The notes: a model not told the origin generated them from the sequence alone. A DNA stretch of 6,578 bases from an uncultured Phycisphaerae bacterium (GCA_937920485.1 CALETL010000202.1:1-6578); one strand, 5' to 3'; positions 1-6,578 are shown, counted from the first letter of the stretch. Program-made: numbers and translations.

Positions 1-867
1 CTCCGGCCCGGCGAGCAGCCGGATTCGGTGCTGGTTTTTCGCGGGCCGCAGATACGCAACGCCGAGGCCCAGCTCAATGCTGCCAAGGCCCGATTAGCCA
101 AGGCAAAGCTCGATCTGGAACGAACGACGATCCAGATGCCGTTTGACGGGCGGGTTGTTATTACAAATGTCGACTTGGGCCAGTTTATTACTGCCGGTTC
201 GCCGATCGCTACGGTTTATCGCACCGATGTCGTTGAGATCATTGTTCCGTTGGAAGATTCAGAACTGGCGTGGTTTGATGTGCCATTAAATGGCGAAGGC
301 AGCAATGTTGATGCCGCGGCATTAGTGGATGTCTATTCGCCTTTTGCCGGAAAAGAGCATCATTGGCAGGGCCGTTTGGTTCGCACGGAAGGGCAGGTCG
401 ACTCCCGGTCGCGTATGGTTCATGTGGTGATTGAGGTCAAAGACCCATTTGAGACCGGTACTAACGGGACGCCGCTGATTCCGGGGATGTTTCCCCATAT
501 CGAGATTCAGGGCAAGCAGGTTCGTGATATATTCCGTGTGCCGCGGTATGCGATACGAAACGGAGATACTGTCTGGCTGGCTCGAGAGGCGGCGGCGGAA
601 TCAACAGACGAACCGGAAACAGACGAATCCGACGAGTTTGAGGAAAGCGAAGAAACAACAGCTGAAGATCCCAATGCGGCTCCGACTATTCAGTATCAAC
701 TGCATATTCAGCCAGTGGATATCATTCGGATGGACAAGCAGTCCGCGTATATTGCGGATGGCTTGCAGGAAGGCGATATTGTCATTACCAGTCCGCTGGA
801 GACGGTTGCGGCGGGGATGGATATTCAAGTTTATACCGATAACACACCTGAATCGCAAGAGGAGTAG
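1..867 (+). CDS. Periplasmic adaptor subunit of RND efflux pump (HlyD/AcrA family), 5' truncated
   Basis: The frame is open from the first base, so the true start lies left of the window; 288 codons remain before TAG at 865-867. An adaptor of this kind bridges an inner-membrane RND permease and an outer-membrane channel in the periplasm. Visible parts, numbered from the window edge: the second helix of the alpha-helical hairpin, rich in Ala/Lys/Leu (about residues 17-43); the returning lipoyl half-motif 'MPFDGRVV' with a following 'GQFITAGSPI' (about 46-64); a beta-barrel region (about 70-165); and a membrane-proximal domain ending in 'EGDIVITSPLETVAAGMDIQV'-like sequence typical of the family. 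A strongly acidic stretch (about residues 200-224, 14 of 25 residues Asp/Glu) interrupts the membrane-proximal domain. The missing N-terminus would hold the signal or lipid anchor. The RND permease starts 3 bases after the stop, which fixes its role. Family assignment is secure; the exported substrate is not visible. Confidence 0.92.
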   Translation, partial: LRPGEQPDSVLVFRGPQIRNAEAQLNAAKARLAKAKLDLERTTIQMPFDGRVVITNVDLGQFITAGSPIATVYRTDVVEIIVPLEDSELAWFDVPLNGEGSNVDAAALVDVYSPFAGKEHHWQGRLVRTEGQVDSRSRMVHVVIEVKDPFETGTNGTPLIPGMFPHIEIQGKQVRDIFRVPRYAIRNGDTVWLAREAAAESTDEPETDESDEFEESEETTAEDPNAAPTIQYQLHIQPVDIIRMDKQSAYIADGLQEGDIVITSPLETVAAGMDIQVYTDNTPESQEE

Positions 868-870
868 CCG

Positions 871-3800
871 GTGAATTCAGAGATAGAAAAAAAAGGTGTC
901 TTGGCATGGTTTGCTCAGAATCATGTCGCGGCGAATCTGCTGATGCTGTTGATTATCGTTGGCGGCATCATCAGTGTGTCAACGAACATCGTCGAGATGT
1001 TTCCACAGATGAGTGTGGATATCATTACGATTCAGGTGCCGTATCTGGGGGCGACGCCTTCCGAGTCGGAAGAGGGTGTTTGTCTGCGTGTTGAAGAAGC
1101 CGTTGCCGGTTTAGACGGCGTCAAACGCCTCCGTTCGGTGGGGATGGAGGGCATGGGATTTGTCATGATTGAGATCGAGGACTTTGCGGACAACAGCGTA
1201 GTGCTGGACGATGTCAAGGCCGCGGTGGACCGTATCATTACATTCCCCAAAGAGACCGAAGAACCGATCATCAAAGAAGAAACGATCCGCAATCATGTCA
1301 TCACCATGGTGCTGTATGGCGATGTATCCGAGCGGACGCTGAAGGAACTGGCAGAGCAGATGCGGGATGAATTGACAGCGATGCCTTCTATTTCACAGGT
1401 CGATGTTACGGGCGGACGCCGGTATGAAATTTCAATTGAAGTGTCTGAAGAAAACCTGCGCCGGTACGGACTGAGTTTTAGCGATGTTTCAGCGGCGGTC
1501 CGAAATGCGTCGCTTGATCTGCCGGGCGGGTCGGTCAAGACCACTGGCGGCGAAATCCTGATCCGTACCAAAGGCCAGCGATATCGGGGCGCCGATTTTG
1601 AAAAGATCGTTGTATTGACACATCCGAACGGAACCACGGTGCACCTGTCGGACATAGCGACCGTGATCGATGGCTTTGAAGATTCCGACATGGCCAGTTA
1701 TTTTGATGGCAAACTCTCGGTGCAGTTGCAGGTCTATCGCGTGGGAACACAGAACCTGCTGGATCTGGTGGCGACCGTCAAGCAGTACATCGAGGAGAAT
1801 CGCGCCTCATTGCCCGCTGGGGTCTCTGTGGGCACTTGGTTTGACCGTTCCGAGATGTTGGAAGCGCGTCTTGAATTGCTGAAAAGAAACGCGTTGTTCG
1901 GTTTAGTACTTGTTTTCATTGTACTGGCACTGTTTCTGGATTTGCGGCTGGCATTCTGGACGACGATGGGGATCCCGATTTCTTTTATGGGGGCCTTCTG
2001 GATGATGCCGTATCTGGGCACCTCGATCAATATGATGTCGCTGTTCGCGTTTATTCTGGCGCTCGGTATTGTGGTCGATGATGCAATTGTTGTTGGCGAA
2101 AATATTTTTGAATATCGCCAGCGGGGGATGAAGCCGATCGAAGCGGCGATCAAAGGCGCCCGAGAAATGTGTGCGCCGGTGACGATGGCGGTTTTGACGA
2201 CGATCTTTGCATTTATGCCGCTGCTCTATATCTACGGCATTTTCGGTAAGTTTATCCGTGTGATCCCGATGGTGGTGATCCCGGTTCTGGCTTTCTCGCT
2301 GATCGAGGCATTACTGATCCTGCCGGCGCATTTATCCGGTGGACGGCCTGTTGCCTCAAAACGTGAACACTTGGGCCCGGTGGGGCGCATCCAGCGATGG
2401 GTACGTGTTCATCTGGAAACGTTTGTTGAGAAGAGGTTTGCCCCGTTTGTGCAATTGGCGGTTCGTTGGCGTTATGTAACCATCGCCTGTGCGTTTTTGG
2501 TTTTGTGTGTTGCGATTGGATATTTCGGTGGCGGATTTATTAAGTTCTCCCTGTTGCCTAAAGTCGAGTCGGATAATGTGTGGGCGTCGCTGTCGATGCC
2601 GATGGGAACCAGCGTTGACCAGACGCGTAAGGTGGTTGCTCAGATAGAAGACGCCGCGATGCGCATTGAGGAACGAGTCGAAACCGAACGCCGGGAAAAC
2701 AACAACCATTCCATCTGGAAAAAGCTCACGTCAAAAGTTGGATCAGGAAACGAAGATGAGCCATTGCAGCCGATGTTCGTACATATATCTACGAATATCG
2801 GTGAGCAACCATTTACCCGTGGTGACGGGGGCGGACCGCCAACTCCGTCGGACAGCGGTTCTCATGCCGCGGAGATAAATATCCAGTTGCTTGAGGGGCA
2901 ATATCGCGGCGGTGATTATTCGTCTGAGAAGATCGCCAGTATGTGGCGGGAAGAAGTCGGGCAGGTTCCCGGTGTGTCGAGTTTGACATTTACCTCGTCA
3001 TTGTTCCATGGCGGCAGCGCAATCTATGTCGAGATGAGCCATCGCAATTTTGATGTGCTGTTAGCGGCGGTTGAGGACTTAAAGAAGACGCTTGTTGAGT
3101 ATAATGGTGTGTACGATATCTCGGACACCTTTGAAGCGGGAAAACTTGAGTTGAAATTGTCGCTCAAGGATACTGGCCGAACGCTGGGTTTGACATGGGA
3201 AGACTTAGCCCGCCAGGTGCGGCAGGGTTTCTATGGCGACGAGGTCCAGCGGGTCCAGCGCGGCCGAGATGATATTCGTGTCATGGTTCGCTATCCTGAG
3301 AGTGAACGTACCTCTCTGGCAGATATTGAAAATATGCGGATTCGTCTTAAAGACGGTACTGAGGTTCCATTTAAGGAAGTGGCGACGGCGAATCTGGGGC
3401 GTGGTTATGCCGCCATCAATCGTACCGACCGCCGCCGCGTGGTGAGTGTAACCGCTGATGTGGATCAGTCGGTTACGACTGGCAACGAAGTGGTTGCGGA
3501 CCTGAAACAGAAAGTGCTTGGCCCACTCAGAGATAAGTATCCGGGTCTGACCTACGATTTCGAAGGCGAACAGCGGGATCAGCGAGATGTGGCTAAAAGT
3601 CTGGGAACCAGTGCCGTTATTGCACTGATGGCGATATTCGGTCTGCTGGCCGTTCAGTTCCGCAGTTATACACAACCGGCAATCATTATGTCGGCGATTC
3701 CGTTTGGACTGGTCGGGGCGATGGTTGGACATGTTGTCATGGGTTTCGATTTATCGATTTTGTCAGTTTTTGGGATTGTGGCTTTGACAGGGATCGTCGT

Positions 3801-4161
3801 CAATGATTCGCTGATTATGATCGATCTGATCAATCGTGAGCGAGGCGAGGGCATTGCCCTGAAACAGGTGATTTGGGATTCGGTCACGCGCCGTTTTCGT
3901 CCGATCCTGCTGACAACGCTGACGACTTTCTGCGGATTGATGCCAATGATGATGGAAAAGAGCTTACAGGCCCGATTTCTGATCCCGATGGCGGTGTCAT
4001 TGGCGTTTGGTGTGCTGTTTGCGACGGTGATCACGCTGATTCTCGTGCCGGCGTTGTATATGATCCTCGAAGACTTCAAAACCGCAGTCAAAGCGTTCTT
4101 TATGACGATTTTCGGCCGGGATGGTTCGACCGCCGCGGAGCCGGAAGAATCAATTAATTAA
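871..4161 (+). CDS. RND efflux transporter permease subunit (AcrB superfamily)
   Basis: A 1096-aa inner-membrane proton/substrate antiporter that exports small molecules through the adaptor encoded just upstream. The GTG start at 871 is supported by AAGAGGAG at 857-864, six bases upstream, and by tight coupling to the adaptor stop. Architecture is the usual duplicated one: TM1 about 19-38, a periplasmic loop to about 335, TM2-TM6 about 340-487, a linker with an amphipathic helix, TM7 about 534-556, a second periplasmic loop to about 908, then TM8-TM12 about 912-1062. TM4 carries 'GIVVDDAIVVGEN' with D403/D404, matching the AcrB proton-relay Asp pair. In TM10 the equivalent segment is 'GIVVNDSLIMID', so the AcrB relay Lys position is N978 followed by D979. 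The 'RFRPI' motif near residue 1010 is kept. The second periplasmic loop is about 40 residues longer than AcrB's, with a Gly/Pro/Ser-rich stretch at 651-664. Drug versus metal versus lipid substrate cannot be told from sequence. Confidence 0.96.
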   Translation: MNSEIEKKGVLAWFAQNHVAANLLMLLIIVGGIISVSTNIVEMFPQMSVDIITIQVPYLGATPSESEEGVCLRVEEAVAGLDGVKRLRSVGMEGMGFVMIEIEDFADNSVVLDDVKAAVDRIITFPKETEEPIIKEETIRNHVITMVLYGDVSERTLKELAEQMRDELTAMPSISQVDVTGGRRYEISIEVSEENLRRYGLSFSDVSAAVRNASLDLPGGSVKTTGGEILIRTKGQRYRGADFEKIVVLTHPNGTTVHLSDIATVIDGFEDSDMASYFDGKLSVQLQVYRVGTQNLLDLVATVKQYIEENRASLPAGVSVGTWFDRSEMLEARLELLKRNALFGLVLVFIVLALFLDLRLAFWTTMGIPISFMGAFWMMPYLGTSINMMSLFAFILALGIVVDDAIVVGENIFEYRQRGMKPIEAAIKGAREMCAPVTMAVLTTIFAFMPLLYIYGIFGKFIRVIPMVVIPVLAFSLIEALLILPAHLSGGRPVASKREHLGPVGRIQRWVRVHLETFVEKRFAPFVQLAVRWRYVTIACAFLVLCVAIGYFGGGFIKFSLLPKVESDNVWASLSMPMGTSVDQTRKVVAQIEDAAMRIEERVETERRENNNHSIWKKLTSKVGSGNEDEPLQPMFVHISTNIGEQPFTRGDGGGPPTPSDSGSHAAEINIQLLEGQYRGGDYSSEKIASMWREEVGQVPGVSSLTFTSSLFHGGSAIYVEMSHRNFDVLLAAVEDLKKTLVEYNGVYDISDTFEAGKLELKLSLKDTGRTLGLTWEDLARQVRQGFYGDEVQRVQRGRDDIRVMVRYPESERTSLADIENMRIRLKDGTEVPFKEVATANLGRGYAAINRTDRRRVVSVTADVDQSVTTGNEVVADLKQKVLGPLRDKYPGLTYDFEGEQRDQRDVAKSLGTSAVIALMAIFGLLAVQFRSYTQPAIIMSAIPFGLVGAMVGHVVMGFDLSILSVFGIVALTGIVVNDSLIMIDLINRERGEGIALKQVIWDSVTRRFRPILLTTLTTFCGLMPMMMEKSLQARFLIPMAVSLAFGVLFATVITLILVPALYMILEDFKTAVKAFFMTIFGRDGSTAAEPEESIN

Positions 4162-4250
4162 CGCAAGAGCCGCAAAGGACGCAAACGCCGCGAATTTTTT
4201 TATATTTTAACACTTGCGGTATTTTTCACCTTTAGCGGCATTTGCGTTAA
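4158..4250. repeat. Large imperfect inverted repeat with 9-base internal periodicity; possible terminator
   Basis: Left arm 4158-4194 and right arm 4214-4250 are imperfect reverse complements. The outermost nine bases (TTAACGCAA and TTGCGTTAA) pair perfectly, followed by GCCGC/GCGGC, AAAGG/CCTTT and CCGC/GCGG blocks separated by short mismatches. The left arm also reads as tandem 9-base units: acgcaagag, ccgcaaagg, acgcaaacg, ccgcgaatt. The 19-base loop is AT-rich, with a T run at 4195-4201. The left arm includes the RND stop codon (4159-4161). The structure could end transcription of the efflux operon, or be a copy of a dispersed REP-like element; motifs of this ACGCAAAGG kind are, from memory, seen between genes in several bacterial groups. 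The inverted repeat is directly visible; its role is inference. Confidence 0.7.
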
Positions 4251-4316
4251 TCCACGCCAAAAAAACCGTGAAATTTTGATTCTTTTCGGTTATTATCTGT
4301 CATGAGAACCCTGAAT

Positions 4317-4324
4317 GAGGAAAG
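4317..4324 (+). promoter_or_regulatory. Ribosome binding site that favours the glycosyltransferase start at 4330
   Basis: GAGGAAAG-like sequence (GAGGA at 4317-4321) lies eight bases before ATG at 4330. An in-frame ATG at 4315 overlaps this site and has only a weak purine stretch before it. The protein from 4330 begins 'MRIIQLTPGSG', the expected first beta strand of this glycosyltransferase type, so 4330 is the better start. Confidence 0.6.
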
Positions 4325-4329
4325 AATCG

Positions 4330-5622
4330 ATGCGGATAATACAACTGACTCCCGGCTCCGGTGATAATTTCTATTGTGAAAACTGTTTGCGCGATCTTGC
4401 GCTGGTACGAGCATTTCAGCGGGCCGGCCATGAAATCATGATGGTTCCGATGTATCTGCCGATCGATACGGGAGCGGGGCCGTTTCCCGAACAGGCACCG
4501 ATCTTTTTCGGAGGCGTCAACGTCTATCTCCAGCAGAAACTTGGTTTATTTCGTAAAACTCCCCGCTGGCTGGACAAGTGCTTCGATAATTCGCTTCTTT
4601 TGAAGGGTGTGGGTAAACTGGCCGGGATGACCTCTGCCAAAGACCTGGGGCAAACGACGGTTTCCATGCTGCAGGGTTGTGACGGCAGACAAGAAAAGGA
4701 ACTGCTGCGGTTGGTCGATTGGCTGGCCGCGATGGGCCCGAAGCCGGATGTCATTGTTGTGTCCAATATCCTGTTAGCGGGATTGGCCGGGCCGCTCAAA
4801 GAAAAACTCGGCATTCCGGTTGTTTGTCTGCTTCAGGATGAAGAGGGTTTTCTGGACACACTGCCCGAGCCGTACGCGGAGCAGAGCTGGCAGCTGGTTG
4901 CTCAAAATGCCGCCGCGTTTGATGCATTGGTTTGTGTCAGTAAATATTATCAGCAAGTCATGCGGGATCGGCTCAAGATTGGAATTGATAAAATGCCGGT
5001 GATTCCGGTTGGTGTTGATCCGGCGATTTATGAACCGGCCCACGAACCGCCCGCAGTTCCAACAATCGGTTTTCTCGCCCGGATGTGTCATGACCACGGT
5101 CTGGATATCCTGATTAATACGGTGCATCTGTTAAAATGGGACAATCGACTCAAACATATTCGATTGCGAATGTCCGGCGGGAAAAGCCCTTCCGATGCGG
5201 TCTTTCTGAAAAAAATGCAGAACCGTATTAAAGCGCTGAGACTTTCGGATTCCGTGGAGTGTGTTGATGATTATGACGGTCCGTCACGAAAAAAGTTTCT
5301 GCAAAGTCTGTCGGTGATGACGCTGCCGTCCCGCAAACCGATGGCATATGGGCTATTTGCGATGGAGGCCTGTGCCTGTGGCGTGCCGTTTGTTGTGCCG
5401 CAGACAGGTGTCTTTCCGGAGCTGGCCGCAAAAACACGGGCCGGAGTTGTTTATGAACCGAATAATCCGGTTCGGTTGGCCGAAGCGCTTCGTCCGCTGC
5501 TGACCGATCCGAAGGCTATACAACAACTGGGGCAAAAGGGGCGACAGGCCGTTGAGGGCGACTATTCGATTGATAAAACGGTTGAACGGATGGTTGACTT
5601 ATTTAACAAGCTTCAACGTTAA
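4330..5622 (+). CDS. GT4-type (GT-B fold) glycosyltransferase
   Basis: A 430-aa protein (435 if ATG 4315 is used) that should transfer a sugar from a nucleotide-sugar donor at the cytoplasmic face of the membrane. The N-terminal Rossmann domain opens 'MRIIQLTPGSGDNFYCENC' and continues 'LRDLALVRAFQRAGHEI', followed by 'FFGGVNVYLQQK' near residue 58; this combination is familiar from a planctomycete-rich glycosyltransferase group. The C-terminal domain starts near residue 240 with 'PTIGFLARMCHDHGLDIL' and contains 'GLFAMEACACGVP' followed by 'TGVFPEL', the GT4 donor-binding region with E346. The first Glu expected in the E-x7-E motif is Met338 here. No signal peptide or membrane segment is evident. 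It is separated from the efflux genes by 168 bases and lies 20 bases before an ABC ATPase gene, so it is probably the first gene of that operon. Donor, acceptor and linkage are unknown. Confidence 0.88.
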   Translation: MRIIQLTPGSGDNFYCENCLRDLALVRAFQRAGHEIMMVPMYLPIDTGAGPFPEQAPIFFGGVNVYLQQKLGLFRKTPRWLDKCFDNSLLLKGVGKLAGMTSAKDLGQTTVSMLQGCDGRQEKELLRLVDWLAAMGPKPDVIVVSNILLAGLAGPLKEKLGIPVVCLLQDEEGFLDTLPEPYAEQSWQLVAQNAAAFDALVCVSKYYQQVMRDRLKIGIDKMPVIPVGVDPAIYEPAHEPPAVPTIGFLARMCHDHGLDILINTVHLLKWDNRLKHIRLRMSGGKSPSDAVFLKKMQNRIKALRLSDSVECVDDYDGPSRKKFLQSLSVMTLPSRKPMAYGLFAMEACACGVPFVVPQTGVFPELAAKTRAGVVYEPNNPVRLAEALRPLLTDPKAIQQLGQKGRQAVEGDYSIDKTVERMVDLFNKLQR

Positions 5623-5642
5623 CGTTTTTTAAGGGGCGCGTC

Positions 5643-6320
5643 ATGTTTGAACTGATTGACGTTAATAAAACGTATCCGGCTGCGCCGGAGGATGTGCAGG
5701 TGCTGCGTCAGATCAATTTAAAGGTCGAAACGGCTGAAAGTATTTCGATCATGGGTCCGTCCGGCAGCGGCAAAACAACACTGCTGAATCTGATCGGTGG
5801 ACTTGATAAGCCGACTTCCGGAAAGGTGCTGCTGAACCAGATGAATCTGGGTTCTCTGCGAAACGGCGAACTGGCTCGCGTGCGAAATAACCGTATCGGA
5901 TTTGTATTCCAGCTCCATTATCTATTGCCCCAGTGTACGGTACTGGAGAATGTGCTGCTGCCGACACTGGCCTCTCGAAAATCTGATATCGAGAAAGACA
6001 GCGACAGAAAACGCGCCGTGGAATTGTTGGAAAAGACGGATATGAAACAATATTGCCACTCGCTTCCCGGCCAGCTTTCCGGCGGTCAGCGGCAGCGCGT
6101 GGCCGTGGTGCGTGCCCTTGTCAATCGTCCCCATATTCTGCTGGCTGACGAACCAACCGGATCGCTGGATGCCGATACGGCAGGGCAGTTGACGGACTTA
6201 CTGCTGGAATTGAACCAAAGCGAGTCGGTGGCACTGGTGATCGCGACGCACTCAAAAAAGCTGGCAAATAAGGCCCAGCGGCAGTTTCAGCTGGACCATC
6301 AAGGTTTGAGTGAACTGTAA
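5643..6320 (+). CDS. ABC transporter ATP-binding protein, LolD/MacB type
   Basis: A 225-aa stand-alone nucleotide-binding subunit, the normal length for LolD-type ATPases, that would power the permease encoded next. All ABC motifs are intact: Walker A 'GPSGSGKT' (38-45, K44), Q-loop Q90 in 'FVFQLHYLLPQCTVLENV', signature 'LSGGQRQR' starting at L145, Walker B 'ILLADEPTGSLD' with D169/E170, and switch His H203 in 'ATHS'. The 'FQ.H.LLP..T.LENV' pattern after the Q-loop is characteristic of the LolD/FtsE/MacB branch, whose members work by mechanotransmission on lipoproteins, peptides or cell-envelope components. ATG 5643 has AAGGGG at 5631-5636, six bases upstream. It follows the glycosyltransferase by 20 bases and precedes the permease start by 106 bases. 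The branch is clear; true LolD function (lipoprotein release) is not shown, because the partner does not visibly begin like LolC/LolE. Confidence 0.93.
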   Translation: MFELIDVNKTYPAAPEDVQVLRQINLKVETAESISIMGPSGSGKTTLLNLIGGLDKPTSGKVLLNQMNLGSLRNGELARVRNNRIGFVFQLHYLLPQCTVLENVLLPTLASRKSDIEKDSDRKRAVELLEKTDMKQYCHSLPGQLSGGQRQRVAVVRALVNRPHILLADEPTGSLDADTAGQLTDLLLELNQSESVALVIATHSKKLANKAQRQFQLDHQGLSEL

Positions 6321-6334
6321 ATGAAAAAGCTTTT

Positions 6335-6396
6335 GTAAGAGTTCAAGCTTTAGCTTGTATTTGGGTTTTTGAACACACTAAAGTGCGAACTCTTAC
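6335..6396. repeat. 62-base compound palindrome: outer stem enclosing two hairpins
   Basis: The outer arms GTAAGAGTTC (6335-6344) and GAACTCTTAC (6387-6396) are perfect 10-base reverse complements. Extended to 24 bases (6335-6358 with 6373-6396), 19 of 24 positions pair. Each half folds on itself: the left as caagc-TTTA-gcttg (6344-6357), the right around TAAA at 6379-6382, with cac/gtg as the stem core (6376-6378 with 6383-6385). The differences between halves fall in these small stems and are mostly compensatory. An alternative pairing joins GTTCAA (6341-6346) with TTGAAC (6369-6374). There is no T run after the right arm, so it is not a classical terminator. It sits between two genes expected to be co-transcribed, so it may be a REP/MITE-like insertion or an mRNA-processing structure. 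The structure is seen; the function is inferred. Confidence 0.75.
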
Positions 6397-6426
6397 GGTA
6401 ATTAACTGTACTGTAACAAGTGAAAA

Positions 6427-6578
6427 ATGAATTTCATACAAATAATAAAACGCGATTTATTGTTTTACCGGCGGACAAATTTAGGCACACTTCTGCTGGC
6501 CGGGGTGTGCTGTGCCGTTTTGACCGGGGCGATGTTGGTGGGGGACTCGGTGCGGCACACACTGCGGCAAATTGGACA
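6427..6578 (+). CDS. ABC transporter permease, N-terminal fragment (3' truncated by window edge)
   Basis: Fifty complete codons from ATG 6427, with the frame open to the right edge. The product starts 'MNFIQIIKRDLLFYRRTNLG', a basic cytoplasmic N-terminus, then one hydrophobic segment (about residues 19-40, 'TLLLAGVCCAVLTGAMLVG') and 'DSVRHTLRQIG', the beginning of a periplasmic region. This resembles the start of large FtsX/MacB-like permeases that in planctomycetes follow an ATPase of the kind encoded upstream; the resemblance is from memory. It would be the membrane partner of that ATPase. Start choice rests on the protein pattern: the upstream sequence 'aacaagtgaaaa' has only a poor Shine-Dalgarno match. 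The FtsX-type core domain would lie outside the window, so subfamily and substrate remain open. Confidence 0.72.
   Translation, partial: MNFIQIIKRDLLFYRRTNLGTLLLAGVCCAVLTGAMLVGDSVRHTLRQIG

Noticed and set aside
3205..3732. 175-codon open frame on the - strand inside the RND gene
   Set aside because: It is fully covered by the strongly conserved RND reading frame and has no recognisable domain; it is a shadow of that gene. The same holds for the other antisense and out-of-frame open stretches within the four genes.
4264..4291. Short stem AACCG/CGGTT in the gap before the glycosyltransferase
   Set aside because: Five base pairs with an 18-base AT-rich loop is too weak to call a structured element.
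4268..4296. Possible promoter before the glycosyltransferase: TATTAT at 4291-4296 as a -10 box
   Set aside because: No convincing -35 box lies 16-18 bases upstream (GTGAAA at that place). In an AT-rich gap a TATTAT is expected by chance, so a promoter here is plausible from context only.
4315..4329. Alternative upstream start ATG 4315 for the glycosyltransferase
   Set aside because: It lacks a good ribosome binding site and would bury the GAGGA site within the coding region; the family-like N-terminus begins at 4330. It is not excluded.
5615..5630. Perfect 12-base palindrome AACGTTAACGTT followed by Ts at the GT stop codon, resembling a mini terminator
   Set aside because: The stem would be only four base pairs around a TTAA loop, weak for termination, and the ATPase gene follows closely with a good ribosome binding site.
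6321..6338. Five-codon ATG frame (MKKLL, stop) directly after the ATPase stop
   Set aside because: It is too short to support as a gene, and it runs into the hairpin element. It could be an incidental ATG.

Overview
The window is bacterial and densely coded, with all genes on the + strand. Base composition is mid-range and slightly GC-rich by eye. Lineage cannot be proven without a search. My best guess is a planctomycete or PVC-group relative, possibly Phycisphaerae-like. This rests on remembered family resemblance: the glycosyltransferase has a 'TPGSGDNFYCENCLRD' type N-terminus, and the last gene starts like the large planctomycetal ABC permeases ('FYRRTNLG...TGAMLVGDSVR').

Region 1 (1-4161) is the end of a tripartite efflux operon. 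It holds a 5'-truncated HlyD/AcrA-type periplasmic adaptor and, 3 bases after its stop, a full-length RND permease of the AcrB superfamily (1096 aa, GTG start). The two should form an inner-membrane proton-driven export pump. The outer-membrane channel is not in the window and could lie upstream.

Region 2 (4162-4329) is noncoding. It begins with a large imperfect inverted repeat (4158-4250) that overlaps the RND stop codon. Its left arm is built from about four 9-base units of the form (A/C)CGCAAAGG. It probably separates two transcription units, either as a terminator or as a dispersed repeat.

Region 3 (4330-6578) looks like a second operon: a GT4-type glycosyltransferase, a LolD/MacB-type ABC ATPase 20 bases downstream, and the first 50 codons of an ABC permease that runs off the right edge. 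The ATPase and permease should form one exporter or lipoprotein/envelope-release type transporter. The glycosyltransferase's co-location suggests a cell-envelope glycan or glycolipid role, but the substrate is unknown. A 62-base compound hairpin (6335-6396) sits between ATPase and permease. Its two halves contain compensatory base changes that preserve pairing.

No RNA gene, CRISPR array, transposase or phage gene was seen. The efflux operon is an ordinary system. The least explained parts are the two structured intergenic elements and the coupling of this glycosyltransferase to an ABC exporter.
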